From: an uncultured Halomicronema sp.
Lineage (GTDB): Bacteria > Cyanobacteriota > Cyanobacteriia > Phormidesmidales > Phormidesmidaceae
Length of the DNA: 5,261 nucleotides
NCBI GenBank assembly: GCA_937897665.1
Contig: CALCPB010000168.1
Coordinates: 1-5,261, forward strand
Reading direction: 5' to 3'
Below, piece after piece: positions 4,446-5,261 of this stretch. The notes beneath the pieces are model-generated. The model was not told the DNA's origin. It ran no database searches and was given only the letters and a program-made list of their open reading frames with translations. The first letter of the stretch is position 1; each line of letters begins with the position of its first letter. The position numbers and the translations under genes were made by a program.

Positions 4446-5261
4446 CTAGGCGTTGTCCCAAAGTTCCTTGACTTTGCCCTCCGGTAGCCAGCTGGCAATT
4501 TCAGCAATACGCTCTGCGGATAGCTCTTCTTTAGTTGCCGAAAAGACGGCTTCTGTCACAATCGCGCCGTTCGACGTTTTGGGCACAGCGGCTTCTTTGT
4601 CAATCCTCGACAAAAACAGCTCTGAGTCAATTCTTAAGGGGCCATCGCCACCCAGTGGCGGACGCAGGCGGCTGAGAAAACTGACAATGGGATAGGTGTC
4701 ATGCAAGAGGTCAGCGATCTCCGCTCGAAGGGAATTATCTTCAGCTTCAGGAGAGGCTATGTCCTCTAGTTCAGCCTCGACACGATCAGCTTCCGCCGTT
4801 GACATCACATCGCGCATCACTCGGAATACCACTTCGGTAATGTCGCGAGCATCGTAGGGATCTGTCAAGTTACCCTTCAGCATGACTTTCTTCAAGAAAG
4901 ACATATGCTCTTGCGGGATGTCAACTTTGGGTCCCGCTTTGAATTTTTCGGGCGGGTTGGCTTCCATGTCTGCCAACATCGCTTGACCTTTGTGCGTGAG
5001 CGTGGCGCGCTGGAAGGTAATTAGGTGAGGCAGCGGGCCATCTTCAGCGCCCCAGGTGTTAGCAACTCGCAGGTTGACCGCATCCGGGTTAACGACATCG
5101 GGCACATCCTGCTGATTGGCGTAGGCATTGCCCGTGAATTCAGCGTCGATATATTGCTTTTGATTCAAATAGTCTAAGTGGCCTAACAGGTCTGACTTCT
5201 CTAGCTTCATGCCAGCGAAGTCGGTGCCAGAGAAGCTAATGCTCTCAGCCGGAGAGTCTTG
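4446..5261 (-). CDS. DUF2267 domain protein with N-terminal winged-helix-like region, 5' end outside the window
   Basis: The frame is open from the right edge to the TAG at 4448-4446, giving 271 visible residues. A Met codon at 5210 has no Shine-Dalgarno, and the 17 codons before it (including ESISFSGTDFAG) remain open, so the true start is probably beyond 5261. Counting from that Met, residues 7-83 (LLGHLDYLNQKQYIDAEF through RATLTHKGQAML) look like a winged-helix or effector-type segment. Residues 102-250 match DUF2267: FLKKVM, TDPYDARDITEVVFRVMRD, then a second half with LFLSRIDKEAAV, EAVFSATKEELS and a closing WLPEGKVKELWDNA. DUF2267 proteins are acidic helical proteins of unknown function, sometimes linked to stress responses. 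It is convergent with the hydantoinase operon and separated by 342 bp, so a functional link is unlikely. It contains no GCGATCGC. Confidence 0.85.
   Translation of the reverse strand, partial: QDSPAESISFSGTDFAGMKLEKSDLLGHLDYLNQKQYIDAEFTGNAYANQQDVPDVVNPDAVNLRVANTWGAEDGPLPHLITFQRATLTHKGQAMLADMEANPPEKFKAGPKVDIPQEHMSFLKKVMLKGNLTDPYDARDITEVVFRVMRDVMSTAEADRVEAELEDIASPEAEDNSLRAEIADLLHDTYPIVSFLSRLRPPLGGDGPLRIDSELFLSRIDKEAAVPKTSNGAIVTEAVFSATKEELSAERIAEIASWLPEGKVKELWDNA

Noticed and set aside
4453..4695. An 80-codon plus-strand open frame inside the DUF2267 gene
   Set aside because: Antisense to a frame with clear DUF2267 motifs and without a convincing ribosome-binding site.

Overview
The window looks like a chromosomal segment of a cyanobacterium. 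The octamer GCGATCGC (HIP1, the highly iterated palindrome typical of many cyanobacterial genomes) occurs ten times by my reading. There is also a perfect NtcA-type box (GTA-N8-TAC) in front of a nitrogen-scavenging gene, and the last gene has a DUF2267 layout that I associate with cyanobacteria. The moderately GC-rich coding sequence would fit a Leptolyngbya-like filamentous lineage, but genus cannot be fixed from this sequence.

Layout. (1) Positions 1-1113, minus strand: an M20-family Zn-dependent amidohydrolase of the N-carbamoyl-L-amino-acid hydrolase / allantoate amidohydrolase / beta-ureidopropionase group. It is complete at the N-terminus and cut off by the left edge. (2) Positions 1114-1345: a divergent control region with an NtcA box, a matching -10 element for the minus-strand gene, and two palindromes sharing the core TACTGTA, 21 bp apart. 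(3) Positions 1346-2098, plus strand: a GntR/FadR-type (FCD) regulator. (4) Positions 2212-2607, plus: a small gamma-glutamylcyclotransferase-fold protein related to the C-terminal domain of allophanate hydrolase. (5) Positions 2688-4103, plus: a D-hydantoinase/dihydropyrimidinase with all six metal ligands. (6) Positions 4104-4445: a non-coding stretch with a MITE-like, TA-flanked imperfect palindrome and several TTCATCG repeats. (7) Positions 4446-5261, minus: a DUF2267 protein, cut off at its N-terminus by the right edge and probably unrelated to the rest.

How it works together. The hydantoinase opens a cyclic ureide (hydantoin, 5-substituted hydantoin or dihydropyrimidine) to an N-carbamoyl amino acid. 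The M20 hydrolase removes the carbamoyl group as CO2 and ammonia. The FCD regulator probably senses a substrate or intermediate and acts on the divergent control region, where NtcA would add activation under nitrogen limitation. The small allophanate-hydrolase-like protein sits directly before the hydantoinase and probably belongs to the same unit, but its reaction is unknown. This reads as a nitrogen-regulated cyclic-ureide scavenging cluster. Its true substrate, and the role of the small protein, are the open questions.
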